A DNA stretch of 33,129 nt from Actinomycetota bacterium. GTDB lineage: Bacteria; Actinomycetota; Actinomycetes; S36-B12; UBA10799. Made by a program: the position numbers and the translations under genes. Positions within the stretch are counted from its first letter, which is position 1; each line of letters starts with the position of its first letter. Below, piece after piece: positions 18,835-29,300 of this stretch. The notes under the pieces were generated by a model. The model worked only from the letters and a program-made list of their open reading frames with translations, was not told the DNA's origin and did no database searches. The stretch covers positions 1 to 33,129 of the forward strand of contig CAUJEJ010000034.1 of NCBI GenBank assembly GCA_963169255.1, given 5' to 3'.

Positions 18835-19983
18835 GTGTTTGTGCCGAACCCGCGAGGCCCGATCAGCACTCAAGTGAGTGAGCTAATCAAGGGCAGCGTG
18901 CTTTCTGAGTCACCGATCGCTCCGGGTCCCGATCGCGACGTCGTTGAAGACGAAGACGTTCAGATCGCATTGTTCATGATCTACGAGCTGCACTACCACG
19001 GCTTTGATGATGCGATGCCCGAGGCTGAATGGGATCCGGCGATCTTCAGCATTCGGACGAGGCTGGAACGAGTGTTCTTGCTGAATGTGAAGGACAGGGT
19101 CCCGACGTCGGCGCTGCCGTCGCCAGCCGGTCTGGCTGAGCACTTGTTCGCAATGGTCGATGAAGACGGTCCGAGCCTTTCTCGGTACCTCGCCCGCAAC
19201 GCGACACGTCGTCAGTTCCAAGAGTTCGCGGTCCATCGAAGCGCGTACCAGTCCAAAGAGGCAGACCCGTACACCTGAGCAATCCCACGACTAAGTCCCG
19301 CCGCAAAGTCGGCGCTCGTTGAGATTCAGATCGATGAATACGGCGGCGGGCGCGTCGAGATGATGCATCAGGAACTATTCCGCAAGACGCTGCGTGGACT
19401 CGGCTTGTCGGACAGCTACGGCTACTACGTAGATCACTTGCCCGCAGTCACACTGGCTGCAACGAATGTGATCACGCTGCTTGGGATGCGCCGATCGGAA
19501 CGGGCAACGGTTTGCGGACATTTCGCAGCACTAGAGATGACGTCATCAATTCCCAATCGTCGTTACGCCCGCGGATTGCGTCGGCTTGGCTTCGGTGGCG
19601 ACGTCACCCATTTCTTCGATGAACATGTTGAGGCCGACGCGGTTCACGAACAGTTGGCAGTCGGTGGAATGTGCGCAGCGATCGTCGACGATGATCCTGG
19701 CGAGCTCAGCAATATCGTCTTCGGTGTTTCGGTGTACCTATGGTTCGAGCGCGCGTTGTCCGAGCGGATGTTGAACTCGTGGCGGATTGAGAAGACGTCC
19801 TTAAGGCAACCAATCGCAGGCAGTCAACGTGAACGCACGGATGATCTGTCCGTTCGTCAGGGTCGCCAAGGTGTGGCAGCGATTGCCCAGGAGCAAGGGC
19901 GTTCGGTTGACCTTCGGATCGGTCGTACTGCCGAAATTGAGGCGCTCGGACAGTCACGTGGTGGCGCAAGGTTCACGCGATGA
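18835..19983 (+). pseudogene. Iron-containing redox enzyme family (heme-oxygenase-like fold) gene interrupted by an in-frame TGA at 19276..19278
   Basis: ORFs 18811..19278 and 19360..19983 are in the same frame. The joined read is ...AVHRSAYQSKEADPYT[TGA]AIPRLSPAAKSALVEIQIDEYGGGRVEMMHQELFRKTLRGLGLSDSYGYYVDHLPAVTLAATN...EMTSSIPNRRYARGLRRLGFGG...FFDEHVEADAVHEQ. RBS GGAGG precedes GTG 18835. Confidence 0.8.
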
Positions 19984-20276
19984 ACGACGCGGACGCGGTG
20001 AACGAAGTCGGCGAGCATACAGGCGATGGACCTCCGAGCCACGGCCTTTCGGAAAAGCACAACGGTGTCTGGGCGGACGACTTCTGGTCGCAGGCAATTG
20101 AAGTTGTGGCATGCGCTGGCGGCCCACTGCTCGTGCGGCGTGGGGACAGTTTGAGCCCTGATGATCCAGGCCGTGGCCGCCGTGTTGTCGCGATCTGTCG
20201 CTGCGACAAGTCGTCGCTGTTCCCGCTGTGCGACGGGACTCACAAGACCCTCAACCGCAAGTTGCGAAGCACCTAG
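19980..20276 (+). CDS. CDGSH iron-sulfur domain-containing protein
   Basis: C-X-C-X2-S-X3-P-X-C-D-G-T-H motif: VVAICRCDKSSLFPLCDGTHK. Start overlaps the previous stop as ATGA. Confidence 0.88.
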   Translation: MNDADAVNEVGEHTGDGPPSHGLSEKHNGVWADDFWSQAIEVVACAGGPLLVRRGDSLSPDDPGRGRRVVAICRCDKSSLFPLCDGTHKTLNRKLRST

Positions 20277-20343
20277 CGAGGCGCTCCGATCGGTGTCCAC
20301 CTGCTGGATGTTCGCTGGGGCAGCGACCGAGCGCCGATCCCGC

Positions 20344-21054
20344 TTAGTAGTACTCGCCGGGATCAGTCGCGGTCGGTTCAGATCCGCCCGCCGCCGATGT
20401 CCCACGCGGGCGAGGGATGTCCTGTGCGGTCGGGTGTCCGTTGAGTTCGCCGCCAATGTGACCACCATGAGGGTTTCCATGGTCAGCATGCTCGCCACGC
20501 TGATAGATCAAGGTCCATTCGCCGAGTGAGACGCGACGTCCGGTGCGCAGCGGAACGCTATTCGCCTTGCGACCACCGTCGACCGAGGTCCCGCCGTCGG
20601 ACAGATCGATGATGTTGTATTCGTCGAATGAGTCGCGCTCAACATCAGCGTGGTGTGCATTCAGGCCCGGTAAACAGATGTCACAACTGATATCACTGCC
20701 GATTGTGGTGACACCTGCAACCAGCGGGAACTCCCGTGGAATCGGGTCGCTATCGCCGTCGGCGCCGGATGCACTCTCCTGCGCTGAGACCTTCAATGAG
20801 ATCGAATCATCAAACGTCAGCACAAGGCGAGGATTACCGCCGCCGTGCACATCATGGGTCGAGGCGACCCTTGCAAGTAAGTCCTGCGGGGAGGGCTCTT
20901 GATGCAGTTGCTCCACCGGCGCAATCGCGTCGATGCTTGCCGGATCATTCATGTCCGCATTGGACTCGGTTCCGGACGAGTCTGTCCGCTGCGGCGGCAG
21001 TGAGGTTGTGGTCGGTGTGGTCTGGTTGTTCGCTGGCTCCATCGTGATCGCCAC
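20344..21054 (-). CDS. FHA-domain protein
   Basis: FPLVAGVTTIGSDISCDICLPGLNAHHADVERDSFDEYNIIDLSDGGTSVDGGRKANSVPLRTGRRVSLGEWTLIYQR. Confidence 0.88.
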   Translation of the reverse strand: MAITMEPANNQTTPTTTSLPPQRTDSSGTESNADMNDPASIDAIAPVEQLHQEPSPQDLLARVASTHDVHGGGNPRLVLTFDDSISLKVSAQESASGADGDSDPIPREFPLVAGVTTIGSDISCDICLPGLNAHHADVERDSFDEYNIIDLSDGGTSVDGGRKANSVPLRTGRRVSLGEWTLIYQRGEHADHGNPHGGHIGGELNGHPTAQDIPRPRGTSAAGGSEPTATDPGEYY

Positions 21055-21305
21055 CTTCTGGTGTGTTCACCGGAGCCCCCGGTCATTGCTGTAGCGAGGG
21101 CCTGTATCTCCACACTCCCTCACTCGCCGCATAGGCACAAGGGTCGAAGGGCGCGAAGCGATCATTGAGTTGTCCAAAAGTCTGCCATTCGTCATTCGCC
21201 GATCGGTGGTAGCTGAGGACCATGCGTAGAGATCTACACGGGGGTGAGTCGCACCGGTACAGTCGAAGCGAAGTCACGCCCAGCAACTCGGTGAGGATGT
21301 GTCAG

Positions 21306-22730
21306 ATGTTCGAAGTGTTGGTGCCGGCTCGGTCCCCTGAAATCTTGACGCCGATCGTTGGGTCTGACCGGGTCGCGCACCTGGTCGATGTGGGTCGGGC
21401 GACAATGTCGAATCTGGGCGGCAGGCGAATCGTGAGCGTGAACTCGACCGCGACAGGCGGCGGGGTTGCTGAGATGTTGCCCGTCCTGCTCGCGTACGTC
21501 GGGGGAGTGGACGTAGATGGCAGGTGGTTCGTGCTTGAGGGTGACCCGGAGTTCTTCACGCTCACCAAGCGGTTGCATCATCGAATCCACGGCGAGCCGG
21601 GGGACGGAGGGCCACTTGGTGAGCCCGAGCGCGAACTGATGCAGCGAACCTTCGCCCGCAACGAACCAGATGCCGCCCGGTTGTTCCGGCCGAGCGATGT
21701 CGTGCTCCTGCACGACCCGCAGCCAGCTCCGATGGCCAAGTGGTTGGCCGATCGCGGACAAACCGTCGTGTGGCGCTGCCACATAGGTGTCGATGGTGGC
21801 AATCAATACACCCAACAGGCGTGGGACTTCCTTCGTCCGATGCTCGAACCCTACGTCGATCGTTATGTGTTCACCCGTCGCGAGTACGCCCCCGATTGGG
21901 TGCCGACCGAGCGCCTCAGCGTGATCAAGCCGTCCCTCGATCCGTTCTCTGCGAAGAACCGCGAACTAAGCGACGAATACTGCGTCGCAACCTTGCAGCA
22001 AATTGGCATTGTCAGCGGCCCACCCACCGTCGCCCTGACCTTCGAACGGGGTGACGGTTCGGTCGGAACGGTCACGGGATCGGCCGGAATCGCGCGGGAG
22101 GGTTTCGCGCCTTCACCGACGACGCCGCTCGTTGTGCAGGTCTCGCGCTGGGACCCGCTCAAAGACATGGCGGGTGTGCTCAGTGCCTTCGCGAACGAAC
22201 CCGGTTGCGCCGACGCCCACCTCGTCCTTGCCGGGCCTGACGTTGCGTCGGTTGCTGACGATCCTGAGGGATTGGATGTGCTCAACTCGGTGATCGCTCA
22301 ATGGCGCGAACTCGATGAGCACGTGCGTGCGCGGATTTCCATTGTGTGCCTGCCAATGGACGATCCAGAGGCAAACGCAATCATGGTCAATGCGCTACAA
22401 CGCCACGCTGCTGTAGTCGTTCAGAAGAGCCTCAAGGAAGGGTTCGGGCTGACCGTCACCGAGGCGATGCTCAAGGGGCGCCCGGTGGTGGCAGCGGCCG
22501 TAGGCGGAATCGTTGATCAGATTCGCGACGGCGTCGACGGTGTCCTGGTCAGTTCAACGGACGTGGCGCAAACGGGCAGGGCGATAGGTGAGCTCCTGGC
22601 CGATCCTGAACGCGCGAACCGCATAGGTGAAGCCGCTCGCCGGTCAGTTGTTGCCCAGTTCATGCCGGATACGTCACTGCTGCTGTGGGCCGAGAGCATC
22701 AACCACGCGGGGACGGGGAATGGCCAGTAG
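21306..22730 (+). CDS. GT4 glycosyltransferase, trehalose synthase TreT-like
   Basis: RRIVSVNSTATGGGVAEMLPVLLAY, DVVLLHDPQPAPMAKWL, VVWRCHIGVD, VVQVSRWDPLKDMAGVL, KEGFGLTVTEAMLKGRPVVAAAVGGIVDQI. Start approximate (ATG 21306 or 21297). Confidence 0.88.
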   Translation: MFEVLVPARSPEILTPIVGSDRVAHLVDVGRATMSNLGGRRIVSVNSTATGGGVAEMLPVLLAYVGGVDVDGRWFVLEGDPEFFTLTKRLHHRIHGEPGDGGPLGEPERELMQRTFARNEPDAARLFRPSDVVLLHDPQPAPMAKWLADRGQTVVWRCHIGVDGGNQYTQQAWDFLRPMLEPYVDRYVFTRREYAPDWVPTERLSVIKPSLDPFSAKNRELSDEYCVATLQQIGIVSGPPTVALTFERGDGSVGTVTGSAGIAREGFAPSPTTPLVVQVSRWDPLKDMAGVLSAFANEPGCADAHLVLAGPDVASVADDPEGLDVLNSVIAQWRELDEHVRARISIVCLPMDDPEANAIMVNALQRHAAVVVQKSLKEGFGLTVTEAMLKGRPVVAAAVGGIVDQIRDGVDGVLVSSTDVAQTGRAIGELLADPERANRIGEAARRSVVAQFMPDTSLLLWAESINHAGTGNGQ

Positions 22731-22836
22731 GCGCAGTCGTTAGTTGGTACACGTTTGGATGACGCGTTCGGACGGCTGCTCCCAGGTTGGACGCACTAAC
22801 TCGCGTGGTCTGCATCACACCCCCTAGCGTGATCGT

Positions 22837-23742
22837 GTGGCACTACTAGTCGGAATCCTGGCAGTCGTTTCTGCGGGTCTCTATGTCCTCGGAAGTGCAG
22901 TCATGCAGAAGGGGATCATCGGTCTTGACGAGCAGCGTGCGCAGTCTGTCCAACATCGGCCATATGTTGTCGCGCTGATCCTCTCGCCGGTGTTCCTGCT
23001 TGGCATCGGGATCGAGCTTGCGGGATTTGGGTTGCATTCGATCGCGCTCGGCTTGGGTTCACTTGCGATGATCTCGATTCTGCAGACCTCCGAAATTCTC
23101 TTCATGCTGCCGGCAAGCAAGTGGACCGCGGGCGCTGACCTTCAGCGGAACGAGTACATCGGTGCTGCCGTCGTGTTGGTGGGGTTGTTGGGGACCATCA
23201 TCTTCGGCCGGACAACCGCTGGGATCAACGATCCGCAGACACACGCAATCTTCCTAACGACAATCGTGTGCTGGGTGATCGCGGGAGGCTTCACCGCGGT
23301 CGGGTTGATGTCTCAATCTTTGCGTGCGGCAATGCTCGGAATCGCCGCGGGAGTGCTCTTTGGGCTAGTTGCTGCGATCACCAAAATTGTGGTCGATCAA
23401 CTCGCCCGCGATGGGTTCATGTCGGTCGTGACGCAGTGGCCGGTGTGGGCGATGGCGCTGTCAGGACTTGGAGCGGCCGCGCTGCAGGTAGTGGCATTTG
23501 GTGCTGGCAAATTGTCGGCATCGTTGTCGGCAATCATCGTTGCGACACCGATCGCCAGTGTCTTGATCGGAATGACTGTATTCGGCGAGGAATTCAAAGT
23601 TACCCATGCGATCGGTTGGTTCCTGTTGATCGCGTCCTACGCATTCTGTGTCTTCGGGGTTGTGCTGCTCGCGCGATCGCCAGCAATCGCTGCGCTGCAC
23701 GCCGAGCATTCCGATGATGAGGCTGCGGCCTCGACGATGTGA
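22837..23742 (+). CDS. DMT-superfamily-like integral membrane protein
   Basis: 301 aa polytopic protein with EamA/DMT-like repeated TM layout (LLVGILAVVSAGLYVLGSAVMQKG... SLAMISILQTSEILFMLPAS...). Confidence 0.75.
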   Translation: MALLVGILAVVSAGLYVLGSAVMQKGIIGLDEQRAQSVQHRPYVVALILSPVFLLGIGIELAGFGLHSIALGLGSLAMISILQTSEILFMLPASKWTAGADLQRNEYIGAAVVLVGLLGTIIFGRTTAGINDPQTHAIFLTTIVCWVIAGGFTAVGLMSQSLRAAMLGIAAGVLFGLVAAITKIVVDQLARDGFMSVVTQWPVWAMALSGLGAAALQVVAFGAGKLSASLSAIIVATPIASVLIGMTVFGEEFKVTHAIGWFLLIASYAFCVFGVVLLARSPAIAALHAEHSDDEAAASTM

Positions 23743-23780
23743 CCGCTGCCAGCGGACTCATGCCTTCGTCGCGACGCACC

Positions 23781-24215
23781 TCACGCAGTCGCAGAACTCA
23801 GTAAGATGCTCGTCTCACTGTCGCGAATTCCTTCGATCCCGCGGATCACGCCAAGCACCGAATCGAACGTGCCGAGGCTGTCGCAGATGATCTCGGCGAC
23901 CAGATCCCATTGGCCGTTTGTGGTGTGAAGCGCTCCGATCTCCGGGATCCCACGCAGTCCACGAATCACCTCATCAGTACTGCGACCGGCAACGTTGATC
24001 AACATGATTGCGCGTACCGAATTCGGGTCACTCACATCGCGCACCCGAACGGAGAATCCAATGATCACTCCGCTTTCCACGAGGCGGTCGATGCGGTTGT
24101 TTACCGTCGCGCGAGTGACACCTAGCCGTTCCGCAAGATTGACCACGGACTCGCGACCGTTGGCCCGCAAGAGTGCGATGAGACGGCGATCGAGGTCGTC
24201 AATTGAGGCAGCCAT
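23781..24215 (-). CDS. Lrp/AsnC family transcriptional regulator
   Basis: MAASIDDLDRRLIALLRANGRESVVNLAERLGVTRATVNNRIDRLVESGVIIGFSVRV plus RAM-like C-terminal domain. Divergent from the OCD-CtlX-PutA operon. Confidence 0.93.
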   Translation of the reverse strand: MAASIDDLDRRLIALLRANGRESVVNLAERLGVTRATVNNRIDRLVESGVIIGFSVRVRDVSDPNSVRAIMLINVAGRSTDEVIRGLRGIPEIGALHTTNGQWDLVAEIICDSLGTFDSVLGVIRGIEGIRDSETSILLSSATA

Positions 24216-24222
24216 GAGCGGA

Positions 24223-24263
24223 TCGTATAGCCAGGCTGAGCAAAGTGCGTGATTCCTATACGA
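24223..24263. promoter_or_regulatory. Operator-like inverted repeat TCGTATAG...CTATACGA
   Basis: Perfect 8-bp inverted repeat, start-to-start spacing 33 bp, immediately upstream of the Lrp-type gene and in the divergent promoter region. A third ATACG follows (gaattgATACG). Confidence 0.55.
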
Positions 24264-24345
24264 ATTGATACGTGTTGCCCATTGCTGCTGTACGTAACCA
24301 ATCCCTACTCTCAGTAATACAGAGCAGATCTCGGAGGGAGTTGTC

Positions 24346-25386
24346 ATGGTTCGGTTTATCGACGTCGCGCACATGAGGGACTGGGTTTCGACAGTCGGTG
24401 TCGCCGAGATCATTCGCGGCATGGCGGGCTATGTCGAGGACGACTTCCGGCGGTGGGATCAGTTCGAAAAGGCGCCCCGGGTGGCGAGTCATTCGCAGGT
24501 CGGCGTCATAGAACTGATGCCTACCTGTGACGGGCGAAACTACGCATTCAAGTACGTGAACGGGCACCCCGGGAACCCGTCGCGCGGTCTGCAAACTGTG
24601 ACGGCGTTCGGGGTCCTCGCCGACGTCGACAGCGGATACCCCGTGATGTGGTCGGAAATGACAATTCTGACGGCGTTGCGGACAGCGACGATCTCGGCTG
24701 TTGCTGCCCGCGTTCTCGCCCGGCCTGAGTCCACGACCATGGCGTTGATCGGGACCGGAAGCCAGGCTGAGTTCCAATCGATTGCCTTCCGGGAACTGCT
24801 CGGCATCACCTCACTACGGATCTGGGACACCGACCCGGGAGCGCTCGACAAGTTCGAGCGCAATGCTGCCGGGCTCGGCTTCGACATTTACCGAGCGAAC
24901 AGTGCGAGCGATGCAGCGCACGGCGCGGACATCATCACGACATGCACAGCTGACAAGGCGCTTGCGACAGTGCTCACTGACGACATGGTGGCGCCAGGCG
25001 TGCACGTCAATGCCATCGGTGGGGACTGTCCAGGAAAGACCGAGCTGGACGCAGCGATTCTGCATCGGGCCAGCATCTTCATCGAATTCGAAGAGCAGAC
25101 GCGGATCGAGGGTGACATTCAGCAACTCGACCCCGCGCACCCGGTGACGGAACTCCACCTGGTCCTCAATGGCGAAGCGCCTGGTCGAACGAGCGCGAGC
25201 GAGATAACGGTGTGGGATGCGGTCGGGTTCGCCATCGAGGACTTCTCCGCACTTCGGTACGTCAATGACGCGACGAAGGGCACACGGTTCTGTACTGACG
25301 TTGACCTCGTTGCTGATCCGAGCGACCCGAAGGACCTCTTTGCACTCGTGAACGCCGGGGCGAACTCCCTGGTGGGGGTCCGGTGA
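24346..25386 (+). CDS. Ornithine cyclodeaminase family protein
   Basis: 346 aa; ALRTATISAVAARVLARPESTTMALIGTGSQAEFQSIAFRELLGITSLRIWDTDPGALDKFERN, GVHVNAIGGDCPGKTELD. Confidence 0.93.
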   Translation: MVRFIDVAHMRDWVSTVGVAEIIRGMAGYVEDDFRRWDQFEKAPRVASHSQVGVIELMPTCDGRNYAFKYVNGHPGNPSRGLQTVTAFGVLADVDSGYPVMWSEMTILTALRTATISAVAARVLARPESTTMALIGTGSQAEFQSIAFRELLGITSLRIWDTDPGALDKFERNAAGLGFDIYRANSASDAAHGADIITTCTADKALATVLTDDMVAPGVHVNAIGGDCPGKTELDAAILHRASIFIEFEEQTRIEGDIQQLDPAHPVTELHLVLNGEAPGRTSASEITVWDAVGFAIEDFSALRYVNDATKGTRFCTDVDLVADPSDPKDLFALVNAGANSLVGVR

Positions 25387-25391
25387 GATGA

Positions 25392-26372
25392 ATGGCGACT
25401 CAGGCACCAGGTGCGGTTGTGCTGATTCGGCCACAGCACTTCAGGTCAAATCCGCAAACAAATGGTGACAACACCTTTCACTCTTGGTCGTCATTTGTCG
25501 GTAGTCAGGCGGACCTAGCTACGGCGGTCTACGACACGTCGACGGCGGTCGCGAAGCAACTCACAGACGTCGGTGTGGACGTGCATCTTTTTGAGGACAA
25601 GAACAAGAACCGTCCAGACAGCATCTTCGTCAACAACTGGCTGTCGACCCATGACGGTGGCCGGTTGGCGATCTATCCGATGTACGCGCGAAACCGCAGA
25701 GCCGAGCGCCGCGTTGACATCGTCGAGTTCCTCAAGCGCAACTATCGGGTCCAAGAGGTTGTCGACTTCTCTGGCCTCGAACACGATGACGTCTACCTTG
25801 AGGGCACGGGAACCATGGTTCTCGACCACGTAGGGCGGATCGCATACACCGCGAGATCGCGTCGAGCGGACCCGCGCGCGCTCGAGCGCTTCTGCCATTG
25901 GTTTGGCTACGAGCCAGTGCTGTTTGACGCTCAAGATCGTCGCGGTGCGCCGATCTACCACACCAATATCGCGATGTGTGTGGGAACGAGCGTTGCTTTG
26001 GTGGGGTTGGACTCCATCGCTGACTCCCGGCAGCGCGCGGTAGTGGTCGAGCGGCTTCAATCGACGGGCCGAACGGTAGTTCCGCTGAGTTGTGAGCAGT
26101 TGGCCCAGTTTGCTGGGAACGCGATTGAACTGCGTGGTAGCAGTGCCAACTGGCTGGCGATGTCGGCCCGTGGGGTCGCGTCACTGACGCCCGGGCAGAT
26201 TGAGGTGATTGAAGACTCTTGCCGCCTGCTCCCGCTTGATGTTGGACCCGTAGAACTCGCAGGTGGGTCTGTGCGCTGCATGATCGCGGGCGTTCACCTA
26301 GAACGCCGTCCCCGGGCGGCGATTCCGAAGCCGCGCAATGGCCAACCTGTCACCAAACTCGCCGCCGCGTAG
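25392..26372 (+). CDS. Citrulline hydrolase CtlX-like / amidinotransferase-superfamily guanidino-ureido hydrolase
   Basis: RPQHFRSNPQTNGDNTF, DSIFVNNWLSTHDGGRLAIYPMYARNRRAERR, DVYLEGTGTMVLDHVGRIAYTARSRRAD, IYHTNIAMCVGTSVALVGLDSI, LAGGSVRCMIAGVHL. Confidence 0.85.
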   Translation: MATQAPGAVVLIRPQHFRSNPQTNGDNTFHSWSSFVGSQADLATAVYDTSTAVAKQLTDVGVDVHLFEDKNKNRPDSIFVNNWLSTHDGGRLAIYPMYARNRRAERRVDIVEFLKRNYRVQEVVDFSGLEHDDVYLEGTGTMVLDHVGRIAYTARSRRADPRALERFCHWFGYEPVLFDAQDRRGAPIYHTNIAMCVGTSVALVGLDSIADSRQRAVVVERLQSTGRTVVPLSCEQLAQFAGNAIELRGSSANWLAMSARGVASLTPGQIEVIEDSCRLLPLDVGPVELAGGSVRCMIAGVHLERRPRAAIPKPRNGQPVTKLAAA

Positions 26373-26393
26373 GAGTCTTGGAAAGGAGTCGAG

Positions 26394-29300
26394 GTGTCAA
26401 TCTCAGTGTCGAGCGAACACGTCGATGACCTATTCGCCGGCCTCAGTCCAGCTGAAGCACGCCGGGCGCAGCAGTCAATTTCCCTCGTCCGCGATTGGCT
26501 TGCTCGGGCGGCTGCGCTGCATCCAGCGCGCTCGGCGAAGATGCTTGCAGACGTCATTAGCGATGCCGACGGTTTGGCCTTCACGGTGGGATTCGTTGAT
26601 GGGGTGATTCGCCCACACGACAACGCAGTGGCCGCTCGCGAACTGCGCAGATTGTCCCGACGCACCCCTCGATTCTTGCCATGGTGGATGCGGGCAGCTG
26701 TGAGGGTCGGTGGTGGTGTCGCTCCCGCATTCCCGGATGTCGTGGTCCCGATTGCACGCCGCGTGCTTCGACGGATGGTCGGCCACCTGATTGTCGATTC
26801 GTCGCCTGACCGGCTCGGCGCCAGCATTCGCAAGTTGCGTCGGTCCGGTGTGCAGCTGAACATCAACCTCCTAGGCGAGGCCGTGCTTGGGCAACGTGAG
26901 GCGGCGCGTCGCCTTGAGGGCACCAAACAACTGCTGCGGCGCGACGACGTCGACTATGTCTCGATCAAGGTGTCGTCGACGGTGGCCCCGAGGAGCCCGT
27001 GGGCTTTCGATGCGGCCGTCGATGACATCGTCGAGGAGCTCAAGCCGTTGTTTGACATTGCGGCGACAGCATCAACGCAGAAGTTCGTGAATCTCGACAT
27101 GGAGGAGTATCGCGACCTCGACCTAACGATCGCCGTCTTCACACGCTTGCTTGATCGGCAAGAGTTCCACGGGTTGTCAGCGGGAATCGTGCTGCAGGCG
27201 TACCTACCCGACGCCTTGGCATCCATGATTCGGTTGCAGAACTGGTCCGCTTTGCGCACGGCGCAAGGTGGGGCGGATATCAAGGTGCGGGTCGTTAAGG
27301 GGGCGAACCTGCCCATGGAGATCGTTGAAGCGCGGCTACATGGCTGGCCGTTGGCCACATACGACACCAAACAAGACACCGACGCAAACTACAAACGGGT
27401 GCTGGACTACGCGCTCGATGCTGATCGACTACAGAACGTTCGCATCGGAATCGCCGGACACAACCTCTTCGATATCGCCCACTCGTGGACGCTCGCGGCT
27501 GATCGTGGAATCACTCACGGGGTCGACTACGAGATGTTGCTTGGCATGGCGGAGGGTCAGGCGGTTGCGGTCCGGGAGACAGTTGGAAGTTTGCGGCTCT
27601 ATACGCCGGTGGTGTCACCCGAGCACTTTGATGCAGCGATCGCTTACCTGATTCGTCGTCTCGAAGAAGGCGCATCTGGCGACAACTTCATGTCAGCAGT
27701 CTTCGCCATAGGTGACAGCGACGCCCTGTTTGTCAGGGAGCGTGACCGCTATCTCGCATCTCTACGCGACCTGGCGGCGCTTCGTGGAGATGGCGAACAG
27801 GTGCCGCAGCCAAGGCGCACCGCAGATCGCTTCGCAGTCGTTGGGCCCGCCACAGCGCAGCACTTCGAGAACGTTGCGGACACCGATCCATCGGTGGCGG
27901 CAAATCGTGACTGGGCGCGCGCGATCGTTGAGGCGGCCGCGGATTCTCACGGTGGCGATGCCGACGGGACTCGCGTGATTGCCGATGCTTGGATCGCGAA
28001 CGCGGCCGATCTGGATGCCGTGTTGAGTGAGTGCGAGCAAGGCGGACTTGCGTGGGGTGAGTTCTCGGCACAGCGCCGAGCGCAACTGCTGCGGTCGGTC
28101 GGTGCTGCACTGGAGGCCAATCGTGCGCGCCTCATCGCGGTGGCGATCTCGGAGACCGGCAAGACTTTGGAACAGGCCGATCCGGAGGTCAGCGAGGCCG
28201 TGGACTTCGCGTACTACTACGCGGACCGCGCCGAGGAACTAGACAGCATCGACGGTGCACGGTTTCGTCCAACACCGCTCACGGTTGTCGCCCCGCCGTG
28301 GAACTTCCCCCTTGCGATTCCGGCGGGTTCCACCCTGGCGGCCCTTGCCGCTGGATCGGGTGTGGTCCTCAAGCCCGCGCCGCAAGCGCGACGTTGTGGA
28401 TCGGTGCTTGCCGAGATTCTCTGGCAGGCGGGCATCCCGCGCAGTGCGCTAGCGCTCGTACAGCTTGACGACGATCCGCTCGGCGGCAAACTGATTGCCG
28501 ACCAGCGGGTTCGCCGCGTCATCCTCACTGGTGCGCACGAGACTGCCGAATTGTTTCGCTCGTTCCGGCAAGACCTCCCGATTCATGCCGAGACAAGCGG
28601 AAAGAATGCAATCATCGTGACGCCGAGCGCGGACTTCGACCTGGCTGTCAAGGATGTCGTCGCATCTGCCTTTGGTCATGCCGGACAGAAGTGTTCGGCC
28701 GCGTCACTGGTCATTCTGGTTGGTTCGGTTGCCACCTCCAGGCGCTTCCAGGATCAGCTCGTTGACGCTGTTGAGTCGTTGGCTGTGGGTTCAGAGTGTG
28801 ATTTGTCGACGCAGGTGAATCGCCTCGTTGAGCCGCCGTCCGGCAAGCTCCTGCGCGCGCTCACAGAGCTTGAGCCAGGTCAGAGTTGGCTTGTGGAGCC
28901 GCACCAAGTCGGGGCCGATCCGCGGTTGTGGTCACCAGGGGTCCGCCTCGGGGTGAACCGCGGTAGTGAGTTCCACCGAACCGAGTACTTCGGTCCGGTG
29001 CTCGGAGTCATGGCAGCTCGTGATCTGCTCGAGGCGATCGCGCTCGTCAACGAGATCGACTACGGGTTGACGAGCGGACTTCATTCACTTGACCGATCCG
29101 AGGTTGCGAAGTGGTTAGACGAGGTTGAGGCGGGAAACCTCTACGTCAACCGCGGAATCACCGGAGCGATCGTGCGACGGCAGCCGTTCGGTGGCTGGAA
29201 GAAGTCGGCCGTCGGCGCCGGGGCCAAGGCGGGTGGGCCGAACTACCTCTTCAGTTTGGGTGGCTGGGACAAAGCCGAGCCGCTAGTGGACAGCGCCGAA

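Noticed and set aside
19276-19278. Selenocysteine or reassigned TGA codon
   Set aside because: Other genes in the window stop at TGA, the expected residue is Trp, and no Sec machinery or SECIS-like evidence was identified; kept only as an in-frame stop needing verification.
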